Source: an uncultured Candidatus Saccharibacteria bacterium (GTDB lineage: Bacteria; Patescibacteriota; Saccharimonadia; Saccharimonadales; Saccharimonadaceae). Taken from it: DNA of 6,952 nucleotides. Shown here one piece after another: positions 1 to 5,889 of this stretch. Below the pieces are notes generated by a model, which was not told where the DNA came from, did no database searches, and was given only the letters and a program-made list of their open reading frames with translations. The translations under genes were made by a program, and so were the position numbers. The stretch's first letter is position 1; each line of letters starts with the position of its first letter. The stretch spans positions 1 through 6,952 of the forward strand of contig CALFGG010000018.1 in assembly GCA_937958235.1 (NCBI GenBank). The letters are read 5' to 3'.

Positions 1-74
1 TAATGTTTATAAGTTACAATCAAAGTCATGAAAAGGCTTACATTGAGAGGTGTGTATTTATAAACCATGTGTAG
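1..74 (+). CDS. possible C-terminal end of an unidentified upstream gene (partial)
   Basis: The frame beginning at base 3 is open from the left edge for 23 codons and ends with TAG at 72-74; the other two plus-strand frames hit stops at 1-3 and 29-31. The peptide ends ERCVFINHV and has ordinary protein-like composition. It includes an ATG at 3-5, but no ribosome-binding site can be assessed because the window starts there. If real, it is the tail of a gene lying in the same direction as the SDR gene, about 100 bases upstream of it. The fragment is too short to assign to a family, and a chance open frame of this size is quite possible in AT-rich DNA. Confidence 0.25.
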   Translation, partial: MFISYNQSHEKAYIERCVFINHV

Positions 75-148
75 TTTTTTCGAATTCTAACTTGCAGAAT
101 TGTCTCAATAAGTCAAAGAGAGTTTTCGAACAAATCTTATATTAAAAT

Positions 149-169
149 TATAATTTAAACATTAGGAGG
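149..169 (+). promoter_or_regulatory. -10 box and strong Shine-Dalgarno for the SDR gene
   Basis: A perfect TATAAT lies at 149-154, with only a poor -35 match about 18 bases upstream (TTCGAA, 125-130). A perfect AGGAGG lies at 164-169, seven bases before the ATG at 177, which fixes that start. The ribosome-binding site is certain enough; the promoter is weaker because the surrounding 30 bases are almost pure A/T, where a TATAAT can arise by chance. If the promoter is used, the leader would be only about 15 bases. This strong Shine-Dalgarno contrasts with the minus-strand genes, which mostly lack one. Confidence 0.55.
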
Positions 170-176
170 ATGTTTT

Positions 177-584
177 ATGAGTAACATTTTAGTAACGGGT
201 GGCTGTGGCTATATTGGTTCAAAGTTGGTTCAAGAGCTGTTGAATAATGAAGAAAATACAGTCGTTGTATTGGATAGTGGAATTTTTGGTTTTGATTCGT
301 TGTCCGAGTATATGTATTCAGAGCGTTTCAAGTTAGTGAAAGGGGATATTCGAATCAAAGAAGATATTTTGAGCTCTTTAAATCAAATTGATACAATTAT
401 TCATTTAGCCAGTTTAGTTGGAGAACCTGCGTGCATTGTTGACAAAGATATTGCTTACGATATCAATGTGATTGGTACAAGAAATCTTGTTGAGTGTGCT
501 ATCAAGAAAGGAGTAAGTAACTTTATATTTGCATCAAGTTGTAGTGTTTATGGTTTTGGTAAAGATAAGTTTTATCGTTCGTAG
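177..584 (+). CDS. NAD-dependent nucleotide-sugar epimerase/dehydratase, 3'-truncated
   Basis: This is the N-terminal part of an extended short-chain dehydrogenase/reductase, the group that epimerises or dehydrates NDP-sugars for surface polysaccharides. The Rossmann motif GGCGYIG is at residues 8-14, an acidic residue suited to the NAD ribose at D33, GD at 56-57, HLASLVGEPAC at 76-86 and SSCSVYG at 120-126, which includes the catalytic Ser region. Homology appears to run through about F132 (base 572). The last three residues, Y-R-S, and the TAG come from unrelated DNA. Relatives are about 300 residues, so the catalytic YxxxK and the whole sugar-binding half are missing and the product cannot be an active enzyme. 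The start is fixed by AGGAGG seven bases upstream. The 3' end overlaps the convergent phosphatase gene by 13 bases. Substrate cannot be deduced from this fragment. It is either a gene remnant or an assembly-join artefact. Confidence 0.85.
   Translation: MSNILVTGGCGYIGSKLVQELLNNEENTVVVLDSGIFGFDSLSEYMYSERFKLVKGDIRIKEDILSSLNQIDTIIHLASLVGEPACIVDKDIAYDINVIGTRNLVECAIKKGVSNFIFASSCSVYGFGKDKFYRS
564..576. other. junction between two compositional regions, with a small inverted repeat
   Basis: The SDR homology ends at about base 572, and the TAA of the minus-strand phosphatase gene occupies 574-572. A perfect 5-bp inverted repeat spans the join: GATAA (564-568), loop GTT, TTATC (572-576). G+C is about 32% over 1-572 and about 44% over 601-900, by direct count. 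The abrupt change of strand, composition and translation signal at one point marks a breakpoint, either natural or introduced in assembly. The repeat is short enough to be chance. Confidence 0.6.
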
Positions 585-1234
585 ATATTAAACTCACAGT
601 TTTTCAAATGTAGATTTATGGAGCTATCGTAAAGGGCGGAATAGAAGAGGCCTTGCTCGGTACCACCACGCAGAACGTAGTCAACAATGCGAAGAATGCC
701 GGCATGTGAGGCAATTAGAATATTAGCATCATTGCCGTAATTTTCTAGAGTATCTGTTTGGATTTGTTTGAGGATACGATCAATACGATGGAACATGTGT
801 GGTACAGACTCCATTTTGAAACGGTCGGCATTAAAGCCATCTTTCCAGCTAATTTCATGAATTCTGGAGCCTTCTTTGCCCTCAAAGACGCCAAGTCCGC
901 GTTCAATGAGATCCTCTGCATAACGAATGTAACAATCTTTATTTAGATCATTATGTTGACGATAAAAATGGTTGAGCTCGATCGCATCTTCAAGGCTTAA
1001 TTCATCAAAGATAGCTTTGTCGGGAACGACACGTCCGAGGATGATCTGGCAGGTTTTAGCTGCGCGCTGCAGTGGAGAGGAATAAGCTATGCTAAATCTG
1101 ACATCTTTTAATCGATCGCGAGCTCTTAGGGCTTGAAATTGTCCTAAAGTATTTAACGGCGTGTCTGACCAGCCTTGGTTTAAACCAAGATTATTCCAGT
1201 CAGTTTGTCCATGTCGTACTGTGTAAAATTTCAT
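572..1234 (-). CDS. histidine phosphatase superfamily protein (phosphoglycerate mutase-like)
   Basis: This 220-residue protein belongs to the branch 1 histidine phosphatases, which transfer phosphate through a phosphohistidine intermediate. The hallmark VRHGQTDWN is at 6-14, with R7 and nucleophile H8; the second arginine is R57 in SSPLQRA; the likely acid is E111 in IERGLGVFEG; the second histidine is H177 in ASHAG. All catalytic positions are present, so it should be active. The segment between R57 and E111 is about 54 residues, roughly 25-30 longer than usual, giving an inserted helical-looking region around 76-108 that may shape substrate choice. The substrate is not predictable: family members include phosphoglycerate mutases, sugar phosphatases, cobalamin and RNase-H-linked phosphatases. 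No signal peptide is seen, so it is cytoplasmic. It starts 19 bases after the 72-residue gene and probably shares its transcript. The sequence before ATG (GTGGTGGG) is only a weak ribosome-binding site. Its stop codon sits exactly on the compositional junction. Confidence 0.9.
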   Translation of the reverse strand: MKFYTVRHGQTDWNNLGLNQGWSDTPLNTLGQFQALRARDRLKDVRFSIAYSSPLQRAAKTCQIILGRVVPDKAIFDELSLEDAIELNHFYRQHNDLNKDCYIRYAEDLIERGLGVFEGKEGSRIHEISWKDGFNADRFKMESVPHMFHRIDRILKQIQTDTLENYGNDANILIASHAGILRIVDYVLRGGTEQGLFYSALYDSSINLHLKNCEFNIYER

Positions 1235-1253
1235 TTGCCCACCACTTTATTTT

Positions 1254-1472
1254 TTATTTACTTAACATTGTGCCAACACCCCAAAGAAGGGTGAGAAGTG
1301 CGCCGGTTGCGCAAAGGATAATGCCGAGACCACCCCAGAAATAAGCATCTTGTTTGCCAGAATCTTTAGGTGATTTAGCGGCAACTTTCTTGGTATTAGT
1401 GGCAGCTTTTTTGACTACCTTGTGGTTAGTTTTTGTATTGATTGATTTTTTTGTTGTAGTTGTCTTTGGCAT
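1254..1472 (-). CDS. small Lys/Thr-rich single-pass membrane protein, function unknown
   Basis: This 72-residue protein has two parts. Residues 1-40 are highly basic and low in complexity, with 12 lysines and many Thr/Ala/Asn. Residues about 44-69 form one hydrophobic segment (YFWGGLGIILCATG and onward) long enough to cross the membrane. By the positive-inside rule the basic part should be cytoplasmic with a very short C-terminus outside. The Lys/Ala/Thr/Pro tail resembles nucleic-acid-binding or histone-H1-like tails in composition only; no fold is recognised. It lies 110 bases after murL and 19 bases before the phosphatase gene, with a candidate promoter upstream. No Shine-Dalgarno precedes the ATG, the leader being A-rich. 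A membrane-tethered polybasic peptide could bind DNA, RNA, acidic lipids or cell-wall polymer; none of these can be chosen from sequence. The coherent composition and the clear membrane segment argue that it is a real gene. Confidence 0.7.
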   Translation of the reverse strand: MPKTTTTKKSINTKTNHKVVKKAATNTKKVAAKSPKDSGKQDAYFWGGLGIILCATGALLTLLWGVGTMLSK

Positions 1473-1502
1473 GGTTTTTTTATTCTGTTAATGCTTTTTT
1501 CT

Positions 1503-1531
1503 ATTCTAACGCTTTCAGGTAAAAAAGTAAA
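1503..1531 (-). promoter_or_regulatory. candidate promoter for the small membrane protein and phosphatase genes
   Basis: On the minus strand a -35-like TTTACT (1531-1526) is followed after exactly 17 bases by TAGAAT (1508-1503), matching consensus at 4 of 6 and 5 of 6 positions. It sits in the 110-base gap after murL, the largest gap among the minus-strand genes, and would start transcription near 1496, about 25 bases before the ATG at 1472. This suggests the last two genes form their own unit. No hairpin plus T-run terminator is visible between murL and this site, so read-through is also possible. Confidence 0.4.
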
Positions 1532-1582
1532 TGGTGCAAGAGTCTAGGCTAAAAATGAAGAGAGGATAATGTTTATTGTTAG

Positions 1583-3205
1583 CTATTCAAGGTCACGCTG
1601 TCTTTGGCGACCAGTACGTCTTAGCTGTTCGAGTTGTTTACGTCGTTCGATCATAGCCAGGATTTGGTCTGCCTTTTGGTGACTCTTTGCAAGTTGTTCG
1701 TTGTGGGCCATTGTTTGTTCGGAAGTGTTCTCTGATTGGTAGGTAGTGTAGAAATTGCGAAAATATTCTTGATTGGCCGATTCTGCAAGATAATTGAAAT
1801 TACTCTCGGGGACCATGAATGGAAGATTGGCGTAAACTGGTTGCCAATACGTAACGGGGCCATCCTTCTGATTTGGATTTTGTGGAACTGGAATCGGCGG
1901 AGTAATCATGCGATGATGGTAGGCAGAACGTAGTTCTTCAACACTGCCAACACATTCAAAAGGCTTCATTTCTCCGCCGACACCAAGAAGGCCTTTAAAG
2001 ATTTGCGTAAGATTTTGATCCAAGAAAAGATCTTGATCGCCAAAAAGTGATTGGAGAAATTGCGGTGGAATAAATGGGCAGAAAAGTAAATACGAGTTGG
2101 CGCATTTGGCGCAGTGTCCACACCATTTGAGTGTGTTATTTTGCTTATTTTGCTTATAATTTGCCTCGTTGCAAGAACTAAAACTGTAGCCATATTTTTG
2201 CCAACATTTTTGAACAAAGAGGTCGGCAATACGTAGTTCGCTGAGATGGCGGATAGGTGAGCCTAGATGAAGGTCTGGGGAGAGGTAGCGTTTGATGTAT
2301 TCGGTCATCAGTTGTTCAGCCTGCCAGGTCTTTGACCATTGATGATTGACTGGTAAATCTCCAATCATCGCGTGGGGTTCTTCCCCCTCACGGCCGATGC
2401 TTGTGAGGATGACGTTCTGATTATTTAAAATAGCTTGGATAAGAGCCAGAGATTCTACGATAAAAGTAACGGGAACATGTCCATTAAGTCCGCCAGTTTG
2501 TTGTAGATGGAGATGATCGATTTGGCGATAAACTACACTGGCTTTTTGGTGATTAAAGCCATCACTTAGATGATCAATAACATTTGGGTGTGAACGGTCT
2601 GGACTACTACTGATATACCATGGGACAAAGTTAATATTATGTTCATTAAGTAATTCGGCAACCAGGAGACTGTCCTTTCCGCCAGATTGGAGAGCGAGAA
2701 CTCCTTGACCACGATATTCAACGGCTGGTTTATTTTGAAAACCAGGAGTAGATCTAAAAGTGGCTAATTGAGTACGAGTCAGACGATTTTCGAAGGCATA
2801 TTGGGATAATCCTTCTTGAAAGACGGTAGAAAAGAAGCGCGCTTGAAAATCGTCTAGAGGCCGGTCGAGGCGAATATTCTGGGTGGGGTGAGCTTTATAA
2901 TAGCTGGTGCCAATCAGGATAAAAGCAAGAAACATAGCCTGGTCTAGTAGCTCAGTAAGACTGGGGTCGTCAAGTAGGTTGAAGGAGCTAGTATTGGTGC
3001 CGGGCTTAGGTGCAAAAAAGACCTTTTCGGTAAAGATGATATTGTCGATTCCTTGGTAAACAAAAGTCGCGGTGTAGGTTGAACGATCAAAATAATAACT
3101 TAAAAAGCGAAAAACGGCGTCTTTTGACGGAGCAACGGTGGGGGCTGGCTGGGTTGGTTTTTTATTTAAAGAACCAAGAATAGATGAAAAATTTGATGCA
3201 ATCAT
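1583..3205 (-). CDS. murL: UDP-N-acetylmuramoyl-L-alanyl-L-glutamate epimerase (MurL family)
   Basis: MurL uses ATP, releasing AMP and PPi, to activate the terminal L-Glu of UDP-MurNAc-L-Ala-L-Glu and invert it to D-Glu, giving the normal peptidoglycan precursor in the cytoplasm. Seen here in 540 residues: the PP-loop SGGKDS at 174-179, NGHVPVT at 241-247, NHQWSK at 287-292, PIRHLSELRIA near 317-327, SSCN at 343-346, WCGHCAKC at 361-368 and KPFECVG at 414-420. Cys345 with Cys362, Cys365 and Cys368 recalls the zinc site of QueC, another PP-loop enzyme. The first 30 residues are Pro/Thr-rich and probably disordered. Residues about 490-540 are polar and basic, coiled-coil-like, and look like an added tail, so the protein is longer than the roughly 450 residues I recall for characterised MurL. 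It follows murD by 16 bases, which strongly supports the assignment. No Shine-Dalgarno precedes the ATG. The alternative is an uncharacterised QueC-like PP-loop enzyme, less likely given NGHVPVT, KPFECVG and the murD neighbour. Confidence 0.85.
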   Translation of the reverse strand: MIASNFSSILGSLNKKPTQPAPTVAPSKDAVFRFLSYYFDRSTYTATFVYQGIDNIIFTEKVFFAPKPGTNTSSFNLLDDPSLTELLDQAMFLAFILIGTSYYKAHPTQNIRLDRPLDDFQARFFSTVFQEGLSQYAFENRLTRTQLATFRSTPGFQNKPAVEYRGQGVLALQSGGKDSLLVAELLNEHNINFVPWYISSSPDRSHPNVIDHLSDGFNHQKASVVYRQIDHLHLQQTGGLNGHVPVTFIVESLALIQAILNNQNVILTSIGREGEEPHAMIGDLPVNHQWSKTWQAEQLMTEYIKRYLSPDLHLGSPIRHLSELRIADLFVQKCWQKYGYSFSSCNEANYKQNKQNNTLKWCGHCAKCANSYLLFCPFIPPQFLQSLFGDQDLFLDQNLTQIFKGLLGVGGEMKPFECVGSVEELRSAYHHRMITPPIPVPQNPNQKDGPVTYWQPVYANLPFMVPESNFNYLAESANQEYFRNFYTTYQSENTSEQTMAHNEQLAKSHQKADQILAMIERRKQLEQLRRTGRQRQRDLE

Positions 3206-3212
3206 TATTATT

Positions 3213-3218
3213 ATTTTA
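3213..3218 (-). promoter_or_regulatory. -10-like TAAAAT just before the murL start
   Basis: In the 16-base murD-murL gap, TAAAAT (5 of 6 to consensus) ends seven bases before the murL ATG. There is no Shine-Dalgarno in the gap. A -10 at this distance would start RNA at or next to the ATG, as in leaderless transcripts. The gap is pure A/T apart from TGC, so chance is a strong alternative, and translation coupled to murD is equally possible. Confidence 0.25.
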
Positions 3219-3221
3219 GCA

Positions 3222-4586
3222 TTAAAAAGCGTTTACGATTTGTTGAAATTGATTTCCGCGATCACTAAAATCCTTAAACATGTCAAAACTGGCAGCTCCA
3301 GGACTCATTAGAACAATGACTGGTTTTGCGGTTTGGTTATTGAGGGCTTCTCTAGTAGATGGAATACAGAGGTCGTAATTTGATTCGAGATCAGCGGCGT
3401 ATTTTTCGGCGTAGTTTTTGGCGTATTCTACGGCATCCTCGAGTGAATCGGCTAGAATAAATTTATCAGGATCTTCTCCTTCTGCTAACATGAAACGTGT
3501 TTCGCCGATTAAAATGATTTTCTTAAGATTTTTGGCACTAAAGAAGCGTTCTTTCATAGCTGTTAAATCAAGATGTCGATCTTTGCCGCCGGCAATAAGA
3601 ATAGTGGGGTAATCTTCAAAAGCTTTAATGGCGACGTCGGCAGCAGGAAAAGCTGAAGAGTAGTTATCGTCATAGTAGCGCACATGATTTAATTCGCGAA
3701 CAAATTGAATACGGTGAGGTAATCCTACAAAAGTAGCAAGGCCATGGGCTATTTTTTGATAGATTGCTTGATTACTATTACTAAAAAGTTCATCTAGAGA
3801 TAGGTTCAAAATGCTAAGTACTGCCAAGATGGCCGCTTCGGCATTCTCGCGGTTGTGCTCACCTGGAATTTTTAAATAATCAAGGAGGTCTTTAAGTTCT
3901 GCTTGATACTTAACGATGGGGTAGGTGTTTTTTTGACCAGCACTTTTCTGGCCAATTTTTACACTATCATCATTGTTCTTGTAATAAATACAATAATCTG
4001 AGGCTGTCTGATGTTTTACGATATTTGATTTAGCAGCTAGATAATCATCAAAACCGCGGTGTCGATCGAGGTGGTCTGGCTCAATGCGTAAAACTACGGC
4101 AACATGTGGAGATTTTCGGAGATCCCAGCATTGAAAACTACTCATCTCATAAACGACCAAATCTTTTTCAGTGATTTTGTCTAACTCGAGGATGGCTGGC
4201 GTGCCAATATTGCCAACAAGATGAATATTGTTGAAGCGTTCCGGAAATTGACGGAGTAGATTTGTGATAATGGAGCAGGTGGTTCCCTTCCCTTTAGTAC
4301 CAGTAACGCCGATAATCGGTGCTTTACAATTTTCAAAGAAATAGTTGGTAATTGAGGTCCAATTCTGGGATTTACCACGCTGCTCTGGTTCTAAGACAAA
4401 TTGAGGATGAACGGAAGGGCTACGAAAAACAAGATCAAAATTCTCCAGGTGAAAATCTGGAATTTGGTGATCCTCGAAATGGTCAAAAAAAGTAAAATGA
4501 TTGGGACTAGCTTCTGATGAGTGGGCCTTAAAATAAGCTTCTACGGCTTGCCCCTCAAGTCCATGACCTAAAATTGCAATATTCAT
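3222..4586 (-). CDS. murD: UDP-N-acetylmuramoyl-L-alanine--glutamate ligase, probably L-Glu-specific (MurD2 type)
   Basis: This 454-residue Mur ligase adds glutamate to UDP-MurNAc-L-Ala with ATP hydrolysis in the cytoplasm. The N-terminal nucleotide-sugar domain opens with ILGHGLEG (5-12). The central ATPase domain has the P-loop GVTGTKGKGTT (93-103), EMSSFQ (147-152), PDHLDRH (170-176), K186 as the likely carbamylated lysine, and GEHNRENAEAA (242-252). The C-terminal domain starts near LPHRIQF (289-295) and ends with the MurD signature SPGAASFDMFKDFSDRG (428-444). The usual NDSKATN-like motif is replaced by DDNYSSAFP (306-314). That segment lies in the domain binding the incoming glutamate, and with murL next door it points to L-Glu use. 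Length is close to E. coli MurD (438). The gene starts 29 bases after the M16 gene. There is no Shine-Dalgarno, but a perfect TATAAT lies six bases before the ATG. MurD membership is firm; L-Glu specificity is inferred. Confidence 0.92.
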   Translation of the reverse strand: MNIAILGHGLEGQAVEAYFKAHSSEASPNHFTFFDHFEDHQIPDFHLENFDLVFRSPSVHPQFVLEPEQRGKSQNWTSITNYFFENCKAPIIGVTGTKGKGTTCSIITNLLRQFPERFNNIHLVGNIGTPAILELDKITEKDLVVYEMSSFQCWDLRKSPHVAVVLRIEPDHLDRHRGFDDYLAAKSNIVKHQTASDYCIYYKNNDDSVKIGQKSAGQKNTYPIVKYQAELKDLLDYLKIPGEHNRENAEAAILAVLSILNLSLDELFSNSNQAIYQKIAHGLATFVGLPHRIQFVRELNHVRYYDDNYSSAFPAADVAIKAFEDYPTILIAGGKDRHLDLTAMKERFFSAKNLKKIILIGETRFMLAEGEDPDKFILADSLEDAVEYAKNYAEKYAADLESNYDLCIPSTREALNNQTAKPVIVLMSPGAASFDMFKDFSDRGNQFQQIVNAF

Positions 4587-4592
4587 AGCTCT

Positions 4593-4598
4593 ATTATA
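4593..4598 (-). promoter_or_regulatory. -10 box TATAAT six bases before the murD start (possible leaderless promoter)
   Basis: On the minus strand a perfect TATAAT is followed by AGAGCT and then the murD ATG. Transcription would begin at or within a base or two of the start codon, giving a leaderless mRNA, which agrees with the absence of a Shine-Dalgarno. The -35 position at 17-base spacing reads TTCTAA (4621-4616), only a 3 of 6 match, and overlaps the stop codon of the M16 gene. It may provide murD-murL with its own transcript inside the secA-M16 run. Confidence 0.4.
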
Positions 4599-4615
4599 CT
4601 CAGGTTTTAATGGTT

Positions 4616-5887
4616 TTAGAAATTAAGTGATTCAGCAAGCTGGTTGATAACGGATTTTTCAACAGAGCCAACAGTCACAAAAGCATGTATGCCGGAGCCA
4701 GCAAATTCTCTAGCTAACTCAACAATAGATGGTTTATTGATCTCTTTAATGATTTGAGGGAAATCATCGTAGAGTTCAAATTTTTCGGTCATAAAATAAT
4801 CATCAGTATAGTAGTCAGAAATTTGGCTGACGGTCTGTGCTCCCATCTGGTAGCGTCCCTGAGCGTATGTTTTAACAGCCTCAATTTCTTCGTCAGAAAT
4901 TTCACCATTGAGGGCTTTTACCATTTCGATTTGAATAAGGGAGAAAAGTTCGTCAGCAGTCTCAAGATTCACTTCACCATCAAAGTCCCAAGATGAGTAA
5001 TGCTTACTGCTATTGATGCCACTACCCATTCCATAAACAAGACCACGTTTTCTGGCTTGGCCAAAAATACGACTACTCATGGTGCCATTGAGGATATGAT
5101 TGAGTGCACCCATGGCTTGAGTTTCTTGACTAGATAGTCGTCTCGGGGTGACCATAGAAAAACCAAATGTAATATTGCTGGCATCCTTTCTTTTGACAAG
5201 AATGGCTGGAGAGGAATGTAATTTATCTTTGGGAATTTCAAAACGCTTACCTTCTTTGAGGTCCCAATCTTCAAGATTACGCAGAATTTCTTTTTTACGA
5301 TGCTTAATTTGTCCAGCAATAATAAAACGCATATTTTTTGCGGTATGAGTGCGGCGATAATGTTCGCGAATATCCTTGAGCTCGATATTATTGATTGTAG
5401 CAAGACGTTCTTTGAGGTTGGGGACTTCTTCGCCGATAGCCTTTTGAAGTCTTGGCCATAGAAGCCTGGCATAATCATTCATGTAACCGGTCAGTTCGGC
5501 TTTAACGTTGCCTTTCTCGCTTCTAAGTTCGTCTTCATTAAATTTTGGTGAAGTGATGGCGATGCGTTCTAGGTTTAAGATGCGTTCCCATTCAAAATCA
5601 GCGCATTCGGCTTCATAACAGACGGAATAGTCTGAGGTCCAGGCGTTGTGATAAGCACCATTTTTAGTGAAGTCGGCTTCATAGGCTTGTTCGTCAGGAA
5701 AGACGGAGTTAGCGCCAAAACTAAGGTGTTCAACAACATGGGCAATCTCGTAGAGGTCCGGGGTTTTAGCGAAACGCATACCGCCACGGAATTGAACCTT
5801 AATATTCATCACGGAAGCACCGGGGACATCAATAAGAAGTCCTCTCGCGCCGTTTTTTAGCTCGATTTCTTCAACAAAATGTTTCAT
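4616..5887 (-). CDS. M16 family zinc metallopeptidase
   Basis: This 423-residue protein has both halves of an M16B-type peptidase, the family of mitochondrial processing peptidase and bacterial PqqL/YmxG-like enzymes, which enclose and cut peptides. The inverted zinc motif HVVEH is at 50-54, with H50 and H54 as ligands and E53 as catalytic base. The third ligand is probably E131 in KAELTGYMND, within the SEKGNVKAE segment matching the usual ExxxVxxEI. The C-terminal half has GTMSSRIF (268-275) followed by ARKRGLVY (278-285), equivalent to the usual REKRGLAY but one residue shorter, so the substrate-anchoring Arg-Tyr pair may be slightly shifted. No signal peptide or membrane segment is seen, so it is predicted cytoplasmic. 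The start is two bases after the secA stop (TAA-TC-ATG) with no Shine-Dalgarno, suggesting translation by coupling to secA. The substrate is unknown. Clearance of cleaved targeting peptides or small peptides would fit its neighbour SecA but is only a guess. Confidence 0.9.
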   Translation of the reverse strand: MKHFVEEIELKNGARGLLIDVPGASVMNIKVQFRGGMRFAKTPDLYEIAHVVEHLSFGANSVFPDEQAYEADFTKNGAYHNAWTSDYSVCYEAECADFEWERILNLERIAITSPKFNEDELRSEKGNVKAELTGYMNDYARLLWPRLQKAIGEEVPNLKERLATINNIELKDIREHYRRTHTAKNMRFIIAGQIKHRKKEILRNLEDWDLKEGKRFEIPKDKLHSSPAILVKRKDASNITFGFSMVTPRRLSSQETQAMGALNHILNGTMSSRIFGQARKRGLVYGMGSGINSSKHYSSWDFDGEVNLETADELFSLIQIEMVKALNGEISDEEIEAVKTYAQGRYQMGAQTVSQISDYYTDDYFMTEKFELYDDFPQIIKEINKPSIVELAREFAGSGIHAFVTVGSVEKSVINQLAESLNF

Positions 5888-5889
5888 GA

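Noticed and set aside
83..101. Inverted repeat AATTCT / AGAATT with a 7-base loop, possible terminator or operator before the SDR gene
   Set aside because: The stem is only 6 bp and AT-rich, and the T-run lies on the wrong side for a plus-strand terminator; on the minus strand the stem is followed by A residues.
77..130. Direct repeat TTTTCGAA at 77-84 and 123-130
   Set aside because: Eight bases, two copies, in AT-rich leader DNA; expected by chance and not placed symmetrically around the -10 box.
758..946. Plus-strand open frame of 62 codons inside the phosphatase gene
   Set aside because: It is antisense to a gene with complete catalytic motifs, has no ribosome-binding site and encodes no recognisable protein.
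1541..1582. Intrinsic terminator after murL
   Set aside because: No stem of useful length followed by a T-run on the minus strand could be found in the gap.
5077..5478. Minus-strand 133-codon frame overlapping the M16 gene
   Set aside because: It is a shifted frame within a gene whose HxxEH and GTMSSRIF motifs are in the other frame; no independent start signal is seen.
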